Shown: in pieces, positions 38,916 through 49,123 of the stretch
How positions within the stretch are numbered: the stretch's first letter is position 1
How the letters are laid out: each line of letters begins with the position of its first letter
From: Gautieria morchelliformis
Lineage: Eukaryota; Basidiomycota; Agaricomycetes; Gomphales; Gomphaceae
NCBI GenBank assembly: GCA_015179125.1
Contig: WHVA01000123.1
Location: 1-64,000, forward strand
Reading direction: 5' to 3'
Length of the DNA stretch: 64,000 nucleotides
Made by a program: the position numbers and the translations under genes
The notes under the pieces: model-generated
Seen by the model: only the letters and a program-made list of their open reading frames with translations
Told to the model about the DNA's origin: nothing
Databases searched by the model: none

Positions 38916-41533
38916 ATGCCGCAAGTACAACTTCAATTCACTTCTCATCGGAAAGCGTGCAAGGAATGCCGCAGGCTCCGCTTAGGCTGCGACAGGTTCT
39001 GTCTGTGCCTTAAAGCTGCAAAGAAGTATGCTAACGTCGCCAAACTTGGCGCGACAGAGAGGTTCCTTGTTATAATTGCAAACGACGAGGATGTTCTACC
39101 ATTTGTCCTGAAGGTAAATGCCATTCACGTAAATACTGAGTGATATTAGCTCATGAGTCTTCTTCGTAGGAACTCTCGAGAAAGGTGCCCGGGAAGTCGA
39201 AATTCTCCTGGATGCGACTAGGGGCTAAGCGCTAACTACTCATGGCCCACAGATCTCGGAGTACAATTATTGTGGAGCTTCAGGAAACTATCGCAGAGCT
39301 GCGGAATTGGAACTATTTGCTAGAAGAAGCCCTGAATACCCTGCAAGCATCTATCTCATCTCAGCCTCACCCTCTCTTGCGGGACAGGAAACCCAGCAAG
39401 CTGTCAGGTAGTCCCATATATGGACATAGTCCTACAGTGGACGAAGAGGAAGTCTTAGATGCTCTGGGCACTTTCGCCATTCGTGGTGATAGCGGTGAGG
39501 TCACGTCTTTGTACGGACCTACTGCTACTACAGAGGCAAGATTTCAAGCAGTATTATTTTTATTGTATCCTAACATTTCAACCCAGTATCTTGTGCGAGA
39601 AAACCCCAGTCTGCTTCCCAATTTCATGGAACGGTCTGACAGCCCCATGTCACTCCCGGCGGATATTGTATTACTCAGCGCACTTTTCCCATTTCCACCT
39701 GAGCCCGTGCCTATAGAGAAGTTGGATGATTTTGTGCCGCACTTACCGCCGTACAAGACAGTGATATTTTTATCTGAGCTATACTATGCAAACTATGCGT
39801 GGTGGTATGCCATCGTTGAACTGTCTTCTACAATTTTGATTGACATGACCGTAGCTCAGATCCAATAATTCGCCCAGTGTTTATGGCTTCCGTTGTTGCG
39901 GAGTGTTATCCTGGGAAGGAGCCCGCTGGTTCTCTGAGACGCGTGTCGTCACACATCCTTTCGATTTTGTTCATGCTTTGCGGCCTCGGAGTACTGGCTA
40001 ACCCCCAGGAAACGCGACGCTTTGTAATGGCAGAAGAGTACCACGCGCTGGCTCGAGCTGCATTGTGTATCCATCCCATATACGAGAACCCGACGATATC
40101 CGCAGTGCAGTCGATGGTAATCTAGAACTCTATCTCTTGTAACAATACGAATGGCTGAGAGATTGTCTACAGACAATCATGCTTCACTATCACATATCTA
40201 CTGAACGACGGAGTAACGGCTATACGTTGGCACTGTGGAGCGTCATGGGCCGACTCTGTGAAACGGTGAGTCCATGTACTTTTGCGTGAAGTTTCCGGGC
40301 ACTCACCTTCCTCACAGCTTGGTTTGAGTACGTTCTATTACCTCGTGTGTTTTCTTCTTGTGGTATTGACCCCTTGTCGCAAGATTACGACCAAAGGAAG
40401 CTTAAAACTGGGTGTAGCGAGGTCCGAGAGCAGGCATTTTGGGAGGCTATGAACCTAGATTCTTGGCAGGTCGAAGTCCCCCCAAGTTATGTATGCTGTG
40501 AAACGTATTTTTATATGTTATGTTTCAGGCTTTCAACTCAGGTCGCGCTAAATCATTGAACTTCAAAGTCATAACATGCAAAAGACCCATTGACCCTGAC
40601 CCGCATCCTGGAGGAGGATGTACGTTGCCTATGTTCTCAGAGCGCCGGAATAATTGTCCGATTACTCACAGGGTTTACATGGAAACACGATTTCACCGCT
40701 GCTCTTGACATTGTTGCGGAGAAGGCCTTTCGGGAGAAAGGGTCGACCTATTCCCTTATTCAGCTTTACGAACATGAGCTGCGTGTGCTAACGCCACCGC
40801 CATCGATGGCGTGGCCTGCTGAAAGCGAAAAAGCTGTGGCACTTGGTGGAAGTGCAAACCCGACACGAGCGATGCAAAGGAGCCTGACTAAAGCGTCGTT
40901 TGAAACAGGTATTTGCATTTCGTTGTTTGCTAGGGTAAGGTTGACAAGGCGACCACAGCTTTACTACATTTGCACCGTTGGTTCTTTGTACAGGCCATTC
41001 GAGAGATGCCAGAGAACCCCTTCGATCACCCCTTCAGTCATTCTGTCAAGACCGTCATCGATTCATCACATGCCTTGATAGAAACATTGCATTGTATTTA
41101 CCAGTACCAGCCTACCGTCACGGCTTGCTTCCGACCACTCTGGACCCACGCTTTCTCCGCAGCTGTAGGTGGCGAGCGGTCACTTGCATTGATCGTTGAC
41201 ACGATTTCCTATGTAGATGGTTCACGGTACCTTCGTCGTATCTTGTCCACACAATCCTGAAGCCCATTCCGCACTATTGTCCTTGGATACCGTGTGTGAG
41301 CTCTTCCAGGCCTCGGAGCTCATCACAGTGCATAGCCTTCAATCGTTGGTTCGTGCCCACGCTTACTTTTTACGCTCACCAGTGATGAGTGACTATGACA
41401 GAAATTATTGATACGTCTGCGAGAGGATGCGCACCAGGCATGGTCAGAGCGACGAGCGTCAACTTCACAGGTCGCTGAGACGTTGAGGTTCTGGACAAAT
41501 ATTCCGAACCCATATGGTGATGCTACACAGTAG
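38916..41533 (+). pseudogene. Zn2Cys6 fungal transcription factor, apparently decayed
   Basis: The binuclear zinc cluster is split by a 62-nt intron: exon 38916-38995 gives HRKACKECRRLRLGCD, exon 39058-39113 gives REVPCYNCKRRGCSTICPEG; all six Cys are present. Then a coiled linker IIVELQETIAELRNWNYLLE and TSLYGPTATTEARF. Fungal_trans pieces follow across short introns: ILSILFMLCGLGVL, HALARAALCIHPIYENPTIS, TIMLHYHISTERRSNGYTLA LWS, SEVREQAFWEAMNLDSWQ, AFNSGRAKSLNFKVITCKRP, FYxWKHDF-type GFTWKHDFTAALDIVAEKAF, WFFVQAIREMPENPFDHPFS, LREDAHQAWSERRAST, TAG at 41531-41533. Probably a nuclear DNA-binding regulator in origin. Two breaks: no usable donor leads from the cluster exon past TAA at about 39228, and a frameshift lies near 41396. 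Target unknown. Confidence 0.75.
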
Positions 41534-42252
41534 CAACGCCCCTGCCGGCAGTCCGTGGTAGCTCATAATACAATACCGAGACATGGTCATATTCTATTAT
41601 AGGCCTCCGCGCAGTTACCCTTCTTCATATACTAGTGTTCAATTCAATGTGGTCATGGAAGCCAGCCGCTCGCCTGCAAGCGGCGGCCTGATACCGGCTC
41701 CCCTCCACTTACGGCCAATATACGTAGGAGATCGAGGTCTAGAATTCTGTGCTTTTAGCTACGCTGCCTGCAAGCGAAGCCGCAGGCCGCTGCGTCCAAC
41801 AGAGCGCCACTGGGCAGACCACAACCTTTGCACCTACCGCGGGCAGCCGTCTCCTAAGATTGGGCTTCCTGCCAAGTAGGGAAGAGGGTTGCTGACGGGT
41901 GTGCAGCGGTTTCGAGCCGACGAAAACTCTCATCAGGGGGATACCGCTACCCCGACCGCCCGCTCGCCCTTCCAGTTCTGTTTAGGAGTTACTACTTCTG
42001 AGCCTGCGCCTAGTGGGAGTGAACGGCAAACGGCCTGTGCGCGTGAACGGGCCTTTAGCCATCAGCCAAGAGGCCGCTGCAGCACTCGTGACCCACCAAC
42101 GTACAGTTGGGTGGTGATTAGTCAGAAGACGGCTTCGTCCTTAGGTGTCCATGCAGCGATGTTGGAATGTATGTCCTATCATTTTGTACATTACTTATTA
42201 TTTCTTGGAGGTACAGTTAAATTTGGGTCGTTTCTCATTTGTCAATCTAATA

Positions 42253-42520
42253 GGGTGTTTTTCACGCTTGCGTTTTCGTGGTTTTTTTAGAGGTTTTTTC
42301 GTCAGTGTTTTCGTCGCCGCTTTCGAAAAAAAGTCAGCGAAGCGTTGCATTGATTATATAATATACATGGGAACTTTCCATGAAAAAAATGCGATCAAAA
42401 ACGCGGCGAAAGGGCCTCCGGCGGCGCTTTTGCAACTCACGTTTTTCTGGGGCATTTTCCGAAAACGCCCTCGTGAAAATATCGACGAAAACGCCACGAA
42501 AACGCAAGCGTGAAACACCC
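42253..42520. mobile_element. 268-bp MITE with ~28-bp inverted repeats and TA flanks
   Basis: Left end GGGTGTTTTTCACGCTTGCG, right end inverted GGGTGTTTCACGCTTGCGTT, both continuing TTCGTGG. The left repeat has two extra T. TA lies on both sides (42251-42252 and 42521-42522). AT-rich centre; no coding capacity. The TA flanks would suit a Tc1/mariner-related element, but a longer unrecognised duplication cannot be excluded. Confidence 0.8.
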
Positions 42521-42908
42521 TAGTAATAGAATATAATAATCCGCGGCGACGCTAGGGAGACGAGCGTCGAGTGATTCGGCTAAGTCCGATGCTCGAATAG
42601 GAAATGGTCAGTGCTCGACACCTTGTTCATTCCGAGACACGCATATATGTATGCGCGTGTGTATAGTAGAAATCTTCCCGTGTCCATTTGTCCGCCACTG
42701 GGAAGTAAGTACTTATCTTGTATAACGAAGTTCATATACATAGCTAACTAGCTTGTATTATCTTTAGGTAGTGTAGCCACTGGGAATTTTAACTACTATC
42801 TTTAGCCTCGAGACGCCGCTTGCTTGGTAAATGCCGTGGTAATGTTACAGTAAGTTGCAGACGGAGGGAGGGCCCGTACACGTAGAGTACAGTAGAGCAA
42901 ATACTATG

Positions 42909-42935
42909 ATCGGTATCACCCCGGGTGATACCGAT
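42909..42935. repeat. 27-bp palindrome
   Basis: ATCGGTATCACCC, one C, then the exact inverse. The palindrome ACCGGGCCCGGT follows at 42942-42953, with several GTACAG/CTGTAC motifs around. It lies about 460 bp upstream of the 43399 start codon. Confidence 0.85.
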
Positions 42936-43398
42936 AGTTAGACCGGGCCCGGTACATAGTACGACATCCAAATACAGGTACCATCGATGGCCTGAGGGGC
43001 CCCTTTGTCGTGATCATCGTGGGGTCCAAAAACAGAGGACAGTCTAGCTGGGGGTTGGACCCCCGAGACACTTAAGACTTTAAGACTACCGGTACAGTAC
43101 TGTATAAGTAGATATGTGACAGCTGTGTACTGTACAGTATACTTTGACACTCTTGTCGGATAAGTTCACTTTGAAAGTCAGCAACTCAGTTTGTTTCATC
43201 TCTATCATCTTCCCCCCGCTGTGATCTGCTGCGGTTTGGCTTTAGTGGAAGTCTCTGCTGCCCCAGGCAGCTCGCTGTCTCGAGTGAATCTAGGTGAGCT
43301 CGTTATCGATCTATTGGTCGATAAGCACAACGCTGAGACAAGCCTGGTCATAAAATTTTCACCTTGAGGCGGCGGCTATTCAGATCGCAGTACTCTTG

Positions 43399-46300
43399 AT
43401 GCCCCCGAATAAGCAAGGACGGAAACAACGCATAAGAGGCAAGAACATTAGCAACGTACCAAGGGAGAGAACCGTTCTCACTCTCGCTGAAGACCCACCA
43501 TCTGCACCACCTTATATGCTTCCTTCTCAAAGTCCAATCACCCCAACCCTTGGCAACATGTTTCCGCACTTCAACCAACAGCAGGGACAGAACCAGCAGA
43601 CTGGAGTCTCTATTCCTGATATGACTGGCTTCACGTACCAGCAGCCGAACGCAGTGCCCCCGTTTGGTGGCCAGGGCTCTTCATTCTTCAATCATATGCA
43701 ACAGACATTCCAAGGCTCAGGGCAGTCAACGGTCCAGCAGCAGCAGCATCCTCCATCTCAGCAGCAGCAGCAGCCCGGCTCTGGGGAGGTGTCCGATATA
43801 GAAAAATTGCGAAAGCTCAAGGAGACGATCCTCTCTGGTCAGCACCCCTTCTTCCAGCCAGTTCCCCATCCCGATGCGTTGGGAAGTTTGTACCTGGGTC
43901 CTCATCCAATGTCTCAAGCGTTTAAAGAACAAGATCATCAGCAATCCGCCCAGCTTGGCTCGCTATCTCAGCCTCAGCCTGACAAATCCAAAATTTCCAC
44001 GGAAGGGGCCCCGAAGCCTGATGGTGCCTCACAAGTCGGTAGTGCTTCCGTTCTCAATGCTGCGAAGCGTCCACAGTCTCCCGGCATTACTTCAGGTCAT
44101 GTCTCAAGGGTCTCGGGCTCCCTTGCCACATCCCAGTCCATTTCGCCCGGTGCATACAACCCAACTGGAACTCATCAAACCCAGAATACTGCGAATGGCT
44201 CACTTGGTAGCTCTCGTGTTGATCACAGCAGGCCCCATCACAAAGTCATCATCCCTCCTAAAACTCATGACTTCAGAACCGCCCCCCCAAGCCCGCTGCC
44301 TCCCAACAGCGCCAGATCTAGCGCTCCGCTCCCTCCTCAACAGCATCAGGGATCTCTACCAGTGCAGTCATCTAGCGCTTCTGGGGCTAATCCCGACCAG
44401 AGCCGTGCTCCGCATTCAGCGTCTGCGACTGCCTCTGCGGCGTCTTTGAACGACAGTGCAGGTATCAATAAGTTATCACCAGCCACTACTGATGCAAAGG
44501 ATACAATTTCTTATAAAGATGCTCATCCTGGTGCTCTGTCTCCTGGGGGACTTGACCGTGATAGGGAACGCGAGCATGACCGCGAGCGTTCGGGGTACCA
44601 GCCGTATGATGCTCCGAGGTATTCTCATCCTAGTGATCGTCGCGATACTGGTCGGTATTCCCAACGCTACCCTGATTCGAGGTACGATAGAGATCGCGAG
44701 TGGGCTAGAGGGAGAGACTGGGAAGGGGACAGGGAGAGAGACAGGGAAAGGGAACGCGAGAGAGATCGGGAAAGAGATCGTGCGCGCGATAGGTTTGAGT
44801 ATGAGAGACCAGGCAGACCCCCCATAGACCGACGGCCACCTCCACCTCCCGCTGCAAGTGTCGACCAGAAGCATCCTTTCGACCAGCGACCTGCGCCGAG
44901 ATTTGGCCCGCCACCGGAGCAGCGTCGTTCTGAGGTTCCGCCACATCCGGAGCAACTTCCTCGTCCAGAAGTTCCGACAGTGCCAGAGCAGCGGCGTCAT
45001 GCAGAGGTTCCGACGACGATGCCAGAACAGCGTCATACAGAAGTTCCCGTGCATCCCGACCAGCGTCGCTCGGAGGTCCCTGCACAGCCTACACCGCGTA
45101 CTGTGGAAGCTGCACCCCACACAGGAGAAAACACTCACGGTTCAGAACCAATTATTCCGCGGCCTGCACCTGCACCGGCCGCTGCTCCGTATTCCAATCA
45201 GTTTCATGGCCGTGATCGTTCATTTCCCTCCCAGGGACCTCCTGTACCGCGAGCGGGTCCTCCTGGTGCTGCACCGCCACCTGTTCGAACGGATCAGCAT
45301 GCAGCCCTATCTGCAGATGACCAAAGTGGACTCCAGTCTGTTCCTTCTGATCAGCGTGCTTCGTCTGGTAACAGTGGTAACAGTGTAACTAGGTCTGACC
45401 CTCCTCCACCTGAGACGCACCGACGACCAGATACTGCCAACGCGAGTATGCGTCCTTCTACAGGCATGCCAATGGATCACGGCCCTGCACATTCGGCACA
45501 AGATCGACGTCTGACAACGCCTGTCATGTCCGAGTCTCGTGCTGGACATGGGCAAGGACAAGACGACCGTGATGTTTCTCGACCGTTTTTCCCTAATGCA
45601 GCGCCCGCCGCCGCACCTCGTGCGATCTCTCGGGCACCGTCTCCAGGTCCTCGGCGTCCCACAGATTCGTCTTATGATGCATCTCGGGAGCGTGACAGGA
45701 CTTTATCTATGTCCACACCGGCCTATCGCGAACCACCGCCACCTCCCGCCTCTGCACCGTTGCGTAATTATCCGGAGGACTCGCGACGACAGCCTTTAGA
45801 TCCAAACGTGTCACGTCGCGTTTCTGACAATTTTTACGCACCGACCGCATCTCCTGCTCCTGCGATTGTGGAACGTCGCGAAGAAGTTCGCCAATGGCGT
45901 GAGCGCGAGGGCTATCCGCCTGCCCCGTACTCTAGTTCTGATCCGGAACGAGAACGTGCACGCAGGTATCCGGAGGCACGTGAGTGGCAGGGCGATGCAT
46001 ATAACCGGGAACGAGATCCTCGTGTCGCTGATTTAGATGTCCACACTCGACCTCGGCCTCCGCCTCCGCCTCCGCCACCCACCTCATGGGACCGCGACCG
46101 TTCTGTCGATATGCGGGATAAAGACAAAGATCGCGATGGATACGAAAATTGGCCAAGTGCAGAACGAAAATATCCGGGACCGGATGCAGCGCCTCCTCCG
46201 CCGCGTTGGGAGGATCCAGCAATGCATACGCATCGTCCGCTGCATACACGTCTGACGGACACTTATGACGATCGTTTCATTCCCCGCGACATTGCAGAAC

Positions 46301-46656
46301 GTGGACGGTACCCACCGCCGCCGGTGCCGAACGACAGTATGAATTACAGAGATAACCCCCGTGTGAGGCAGAGAAGTCTTAGTCCAGTCAGACGTCCGGG
46401 TGTATATGACGACACACATCGTGCTCCGAAGCGATCAAGGGAGGAGTACGAAGCGCCCTCCAGAGCCCCGTATGAATATGCCCCACGACCGCCATCACCA
46501 CCCCCGTATTACGATCCACGTGCACCAGCATTGGCAAATCCTCGTGACCCTTCCCCGTACAGCCGGGATCGTGTTCCTGATCCACTGCATAGGCGTGATA
46601 TGCCTCCTCCACGGTCTCCACCGTATTATCCAAGAGACAGGTATCCGCCGCGGTAG
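43399..46656 (+). CDS. Large Pro/Arg/Gln-rich protein of unknown function
   Basis: Uninterrupted 1,085-codon frame from ATG 43399 to TAG 46654-46656. Gln/Pro-rich N-terminus; an ordered segment at residues about 130-165 (SDIEKLRKLKETILSGQHPF FQPVPHPDALGSLYLGP) is the best candidate for a conserved domain. Then Ser/Pro-rich sequence, an Arg/Asp/Glu array (DRERERDRERDRARDRFEY, residues about 440-480), repeated EQRR(S/H)(E/A)EVP-type units (residues about 505-575), and a Pro/Arg/Tyr-rich tail with several PPPPP. This composition suggests an intrinsically disordered nuclear, perhaps RNA-associated, protein; this is inference only. A short 5' exon could exist upstream. Convergent with the NIPA gene, 325 bp apart. 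Confidence 0.75.
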   Translation: MPPNKQGRKQRIRGKNISNVPRERTVLTLAEDPPSAPPYMLPSQSPITPTLGNMFPHFNQQQGQNQQTGVSIPDMTGFTYQQPNAVPPFGGQGSSFFNHMQQTFQGSGQSTVQQQQHPPSQQQQQPGSGEVSDIEKLRKLKETILSGQHPFFQPVPHPDALGSLYLGPHPMSQAFKEQDHQQSAQLGSLSQPQPDKSKISTEGAPKPDGASQVGSASVLNAAKRPQSPGITSGHVSRVSGSLATSQSISPGAYNPTGTHQTQNTANGSLGSSRVDHSRPHHKVIIPPKTHDFRTAPPSPLPPNSARSSAPLPPQQHQGSLPVQSSSASGANPDQSRAPHSASATASAASLNDSAGINKLSPATTDAKDTISYKDAHPGALSPGGLDRDREREHDRERSGYQPYDAPRYSHPSDRRDTGRYSQRYPDSRYDRDREWARGRDWEGDRERDRERERERDRERDRARDRFEYERPGRPPIDRRPPPPPAASVDQKHPFDQRPAPRFGPPPEQRRSEVPPHPEQLPRPEVPTVPEQRRHAEVPTTMPEQRHTEVPVHPDQRRSEVPAQPTPRTVEAAPHTGENTHGSEPIIPRPAPAPAAAPYSNQFHGRDRSFPSQGPPVPRAGPPGAAPPPVRTDQHAALSADDQSGLQSVPSDQRASSGNSGNSVTRSDPPPPETHRRPDTANASMRPSTGMPMDHGPAHSAQDRRLTTPVMSESRAGHGQGQDDRDVSRPFFPNAAPAAAPRAISRAPSPGPRRPTDSSYDASRERDRTLSMSTPAYREPPPPPASAPLRNYPEDSRRQPLDPNVSRRVSDNFYAPTASPAPAIVERREEVRQWREREGYPPAPYSSSDPERERARRYPEAREWQGDAYNRERDPRVADLDVHTRPRPPPPPPPPTSWDRDRSVDMRDKDKDRDGYENWPSAERKYPGPDAAPPPPRWEDPAMHTHRPLHTRLTDTYDDRFIPRDIAERGRYPPPPVPNDSMNYRDNPRVRQRSLSPVRRPGVYDDTHRAPKRSREEYEAPSRAPYEYAPRPPSPPPYYDPRAPALANPRDPSPYSRDRVPDPLHRRDMPPPRSPPYYPRDRYPPR

Positions 46657-46980
46657 AATCTCATCGTAAGTAATCCCTTAAAAAAAAATCTTACGTAACG
46701 TACTGATCTCAAATTATTTGTCTCATCTAGTCTGATCCTCACCGTGCCGAAGCACCATGCCTTGAAATCTTCTTGACTATAAACCCACATGCCCTATGTT
46801 TTACGATCGTTCTGACCCCGATCTTTTTGCATACCAAAAAGACGTAGTGGCGTTTTCACCCAACCCACCCTGTACGTCATCGACCGGCCTAAAGATCTGT
46901 TTGTCGTCCTCTCGTAGTCTAACAGTCGCTACATCCATGCGTTGATTGTTACAAATCGTATAAAATATTGCCTAAAGGCG

Positions 46981-49123
46981 TCATAATTGTGGCTGAGCGT
47001 TGAAAAATATAACATTTGTCCTGGTTCGCTCTGAATTTGATGTCATAGGTAAGGTCTGAGCGCTTATCCTCGCTGCCTCCTCAATCGCTGCACCTGCCTG
47101 GGCTATCGGATCACCATCAGCTGGCTCCCTCCGTTCGAGCGTGACAGGGGCCGAGCTGCTTTGGCCAAAGTGAACACTTGCTGCCCGGCGTGGCCCAAGT
47201 GAACCAGGCGTAGGCAACAGCGACGCAACGAGAACTCGCCCGTCCCCATTTGCAGTAGCAGCCCTAGCTAAACCTCCTTGCCTGAATTCATCCTTCTTCT
47301 CCACATCCCCATCCTCTTCGACCATCGCCTCTGTACTGCGACTGTGGGTGCGATGATCGTCCGCCATGCCGTTACTGAGCGTCCTACTCCTCGCGCCGCG
47401 GGACTGCGACAGGGCAGTGGTTCGTCTGCGTGTCCGGATGATCGTACCTATTGTGCCAAAGGTACCGCGTAGGGAATCTATCCCGGGATCCTCCGTCTTC
47501 TCTACTACAGCTCTCGCCTCGTCCTCTAAGTCGGGATATCCTGATTCAAGGTCGTCGAACGTGTGCGGCTCGTAAACGTGCGGTGGAGTTCCATCAGCAA
47601 GGGCCTCGAGGTCGGCACCGTCCACTGGGGCGTGCACAATCCCGCCGTGCATGTGCGAATGCCTGCTTGTCGCGATGCGTCGACGCGAGAGACGGGAGGT
47701 ATTTATATCATTGCGCTCAAGGTCCCTCGCGCTTTTGGGGTCGATTTCGGCTCGAGCAGCCTGCAAGAGCAGTGTCGTGCGGCGGTCGACGTTGGTGAGC
47801 TCCCGCGGATCAACCTTGGACATCTGAAGGATGAATATCCCTGTGCAGATGACGAGAAAGCCGAGAACGACCGTGATGATCTGTGCGGCACTGGCTTTGA
47901 GACCTTGATAGAGGATAACGGAGGTGGTGAGCGTGCAGAAGGTAAACATCTTGGTGAAGCATGAGATGAGACAGGGCCATATACGACGGAGAGGAAACTC
48001 TGCCTACGACGTAGTATGTCGGTGTCACCATCGCTGTGTTGAACATGGCAAGCGCGACGTTGAGGTAGTATATCTCAGTGAGTAAGGTGACTACGATAAA
48101 GGCGAGAAGGAAATATATAAACCAGTTCTGTAAAGGCAAGTAAGGTTAGTCACTACTGACATGTGCCAAGCTAACACACCCGAAACTGGTTCTGACCGCG
48201 AATACTGGTGACAATGCATGCACCAAGGCCTTGTGTACAGCTTACGCTGAGACCACCAATGAGGCTGCATATACCAATGTGAGGCAGCATGCTACGCTGG
48301 CCCCAGCGAGGTGCGACGACCGTAGCAAGAACGAATGCAGCGGCGATAACAACAGAGCCATACGAAAGGAAACCCGGTGCGAGAAAAAGCTTCTTGAACG
48401 CTGCGATCGTGGTAACGCTTTGTTCTTGAGGGCCGTTTAGGGCAAGGATTGTCGCGCCCAGTATGCACTGTATAGATGCTATCCACCCGAAGAGAGAGAG
48501 TTTTTCTCGGAGGAAAATGTGGGACAACATTGCACAGATCACCACTGACAGCGCGCCCATCGGGGTCTAGGAGTCAGTGAGAGTGAGAAACTGGAGGTAT
48601 GGCATATAGGACACACAACTATTATAGCTGAAGAATGGATTAGCAGCGCTGAGTTCCCAATGAACATGTTCGCTGACCTTCCAGAAAAGAATAAGCAACA
48701 AGGTTGCAGATCTCGCCTGAGAGACGGACGGTCTGAGCCCGCTCAGCCAAAAATCTAGCATATATGCATACCCAAAATCATGATGGTCATTCCTGTCCAC
48801 CATAGGGGCTACACGAACCTCTTAGCACAATTCCGGTGATCTGGACTCTGCAGAGAGCTCAAGAAAAGTAGCACCGCTCACACTTTGGAGATAAGCGACA
48901 CCATGACCAGCGACCTGGCCTTTCTGAGAACTCAGAAGTCCCTTCTTTTTGAACACGAATGAGGAGCCGATAAGGACACCGGAACCGATGGCGAGAGCTA
49001 GGCCAATCCTTGATAAAACGTCAAAAGCTGTTGCAGCACGAGAACTATTCTCCGGACTCACGGCCTGTACTTTGACGGGACAGTGGTGCTGTTTGAGATG
49101 TTCGACACTGATGGTGTTGACAT
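46981..49123 (-). CDS. NIPA-family magnesium transporter
   Basis: Eight exons: 49123-49062, 49008-48882, 48808-48772, 48716-48678, 48627-48617, 48566-48180, 48127-48008, 47949-46981; 1,752 nt, 583 residues plus stop, with phases agreeing at every junction. The product matches the Mg_trans_NIPA (DUF803) family: IGSGVLIGSSFVFKKKGLLS, WWTGMTIMILGEICNLVAYS, AIIVTPMGALSVVICAMLSH, QCILGATILALNGPQEQSV, MLPHIGICSLIGGLSVSCTQ GLG, NWFIYFLLAFIVVTLLTEIY YLNVALAMFNTAMVTPTYYV and IITVVLGFLVICTGIFILQM SKVDPREL. About nine membrane spans; expected role is Mg2+ transport at the plasma or an internal membrane. The C-terminal 250 residues are a hydrophilic tail with Arg and acidic stretches. Exon 5 is only 11 nt. 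Confidence 0.95.

Larger units (their letters stand above)
41534..43398. other. Intergenic region with a MITE and palindromes
   Basis: No gene recognised. Contains direct GCAAGCGGCGGCC-like GC-rich segments (41680-41790), a 268-bp MITE (42253-42520) and a palindrome cluster (42905-42955). The last 300 bp is the upstream region of the 43399 ORF. Confidence 0.5.

Noticed and set aside
44476-46262. Several long open frames on the minus strand and in other plus frames
   Set aside because: Shadows of the low-complexity Pro/Arg ORF at 43399-46656; composition is explained by its repeats.
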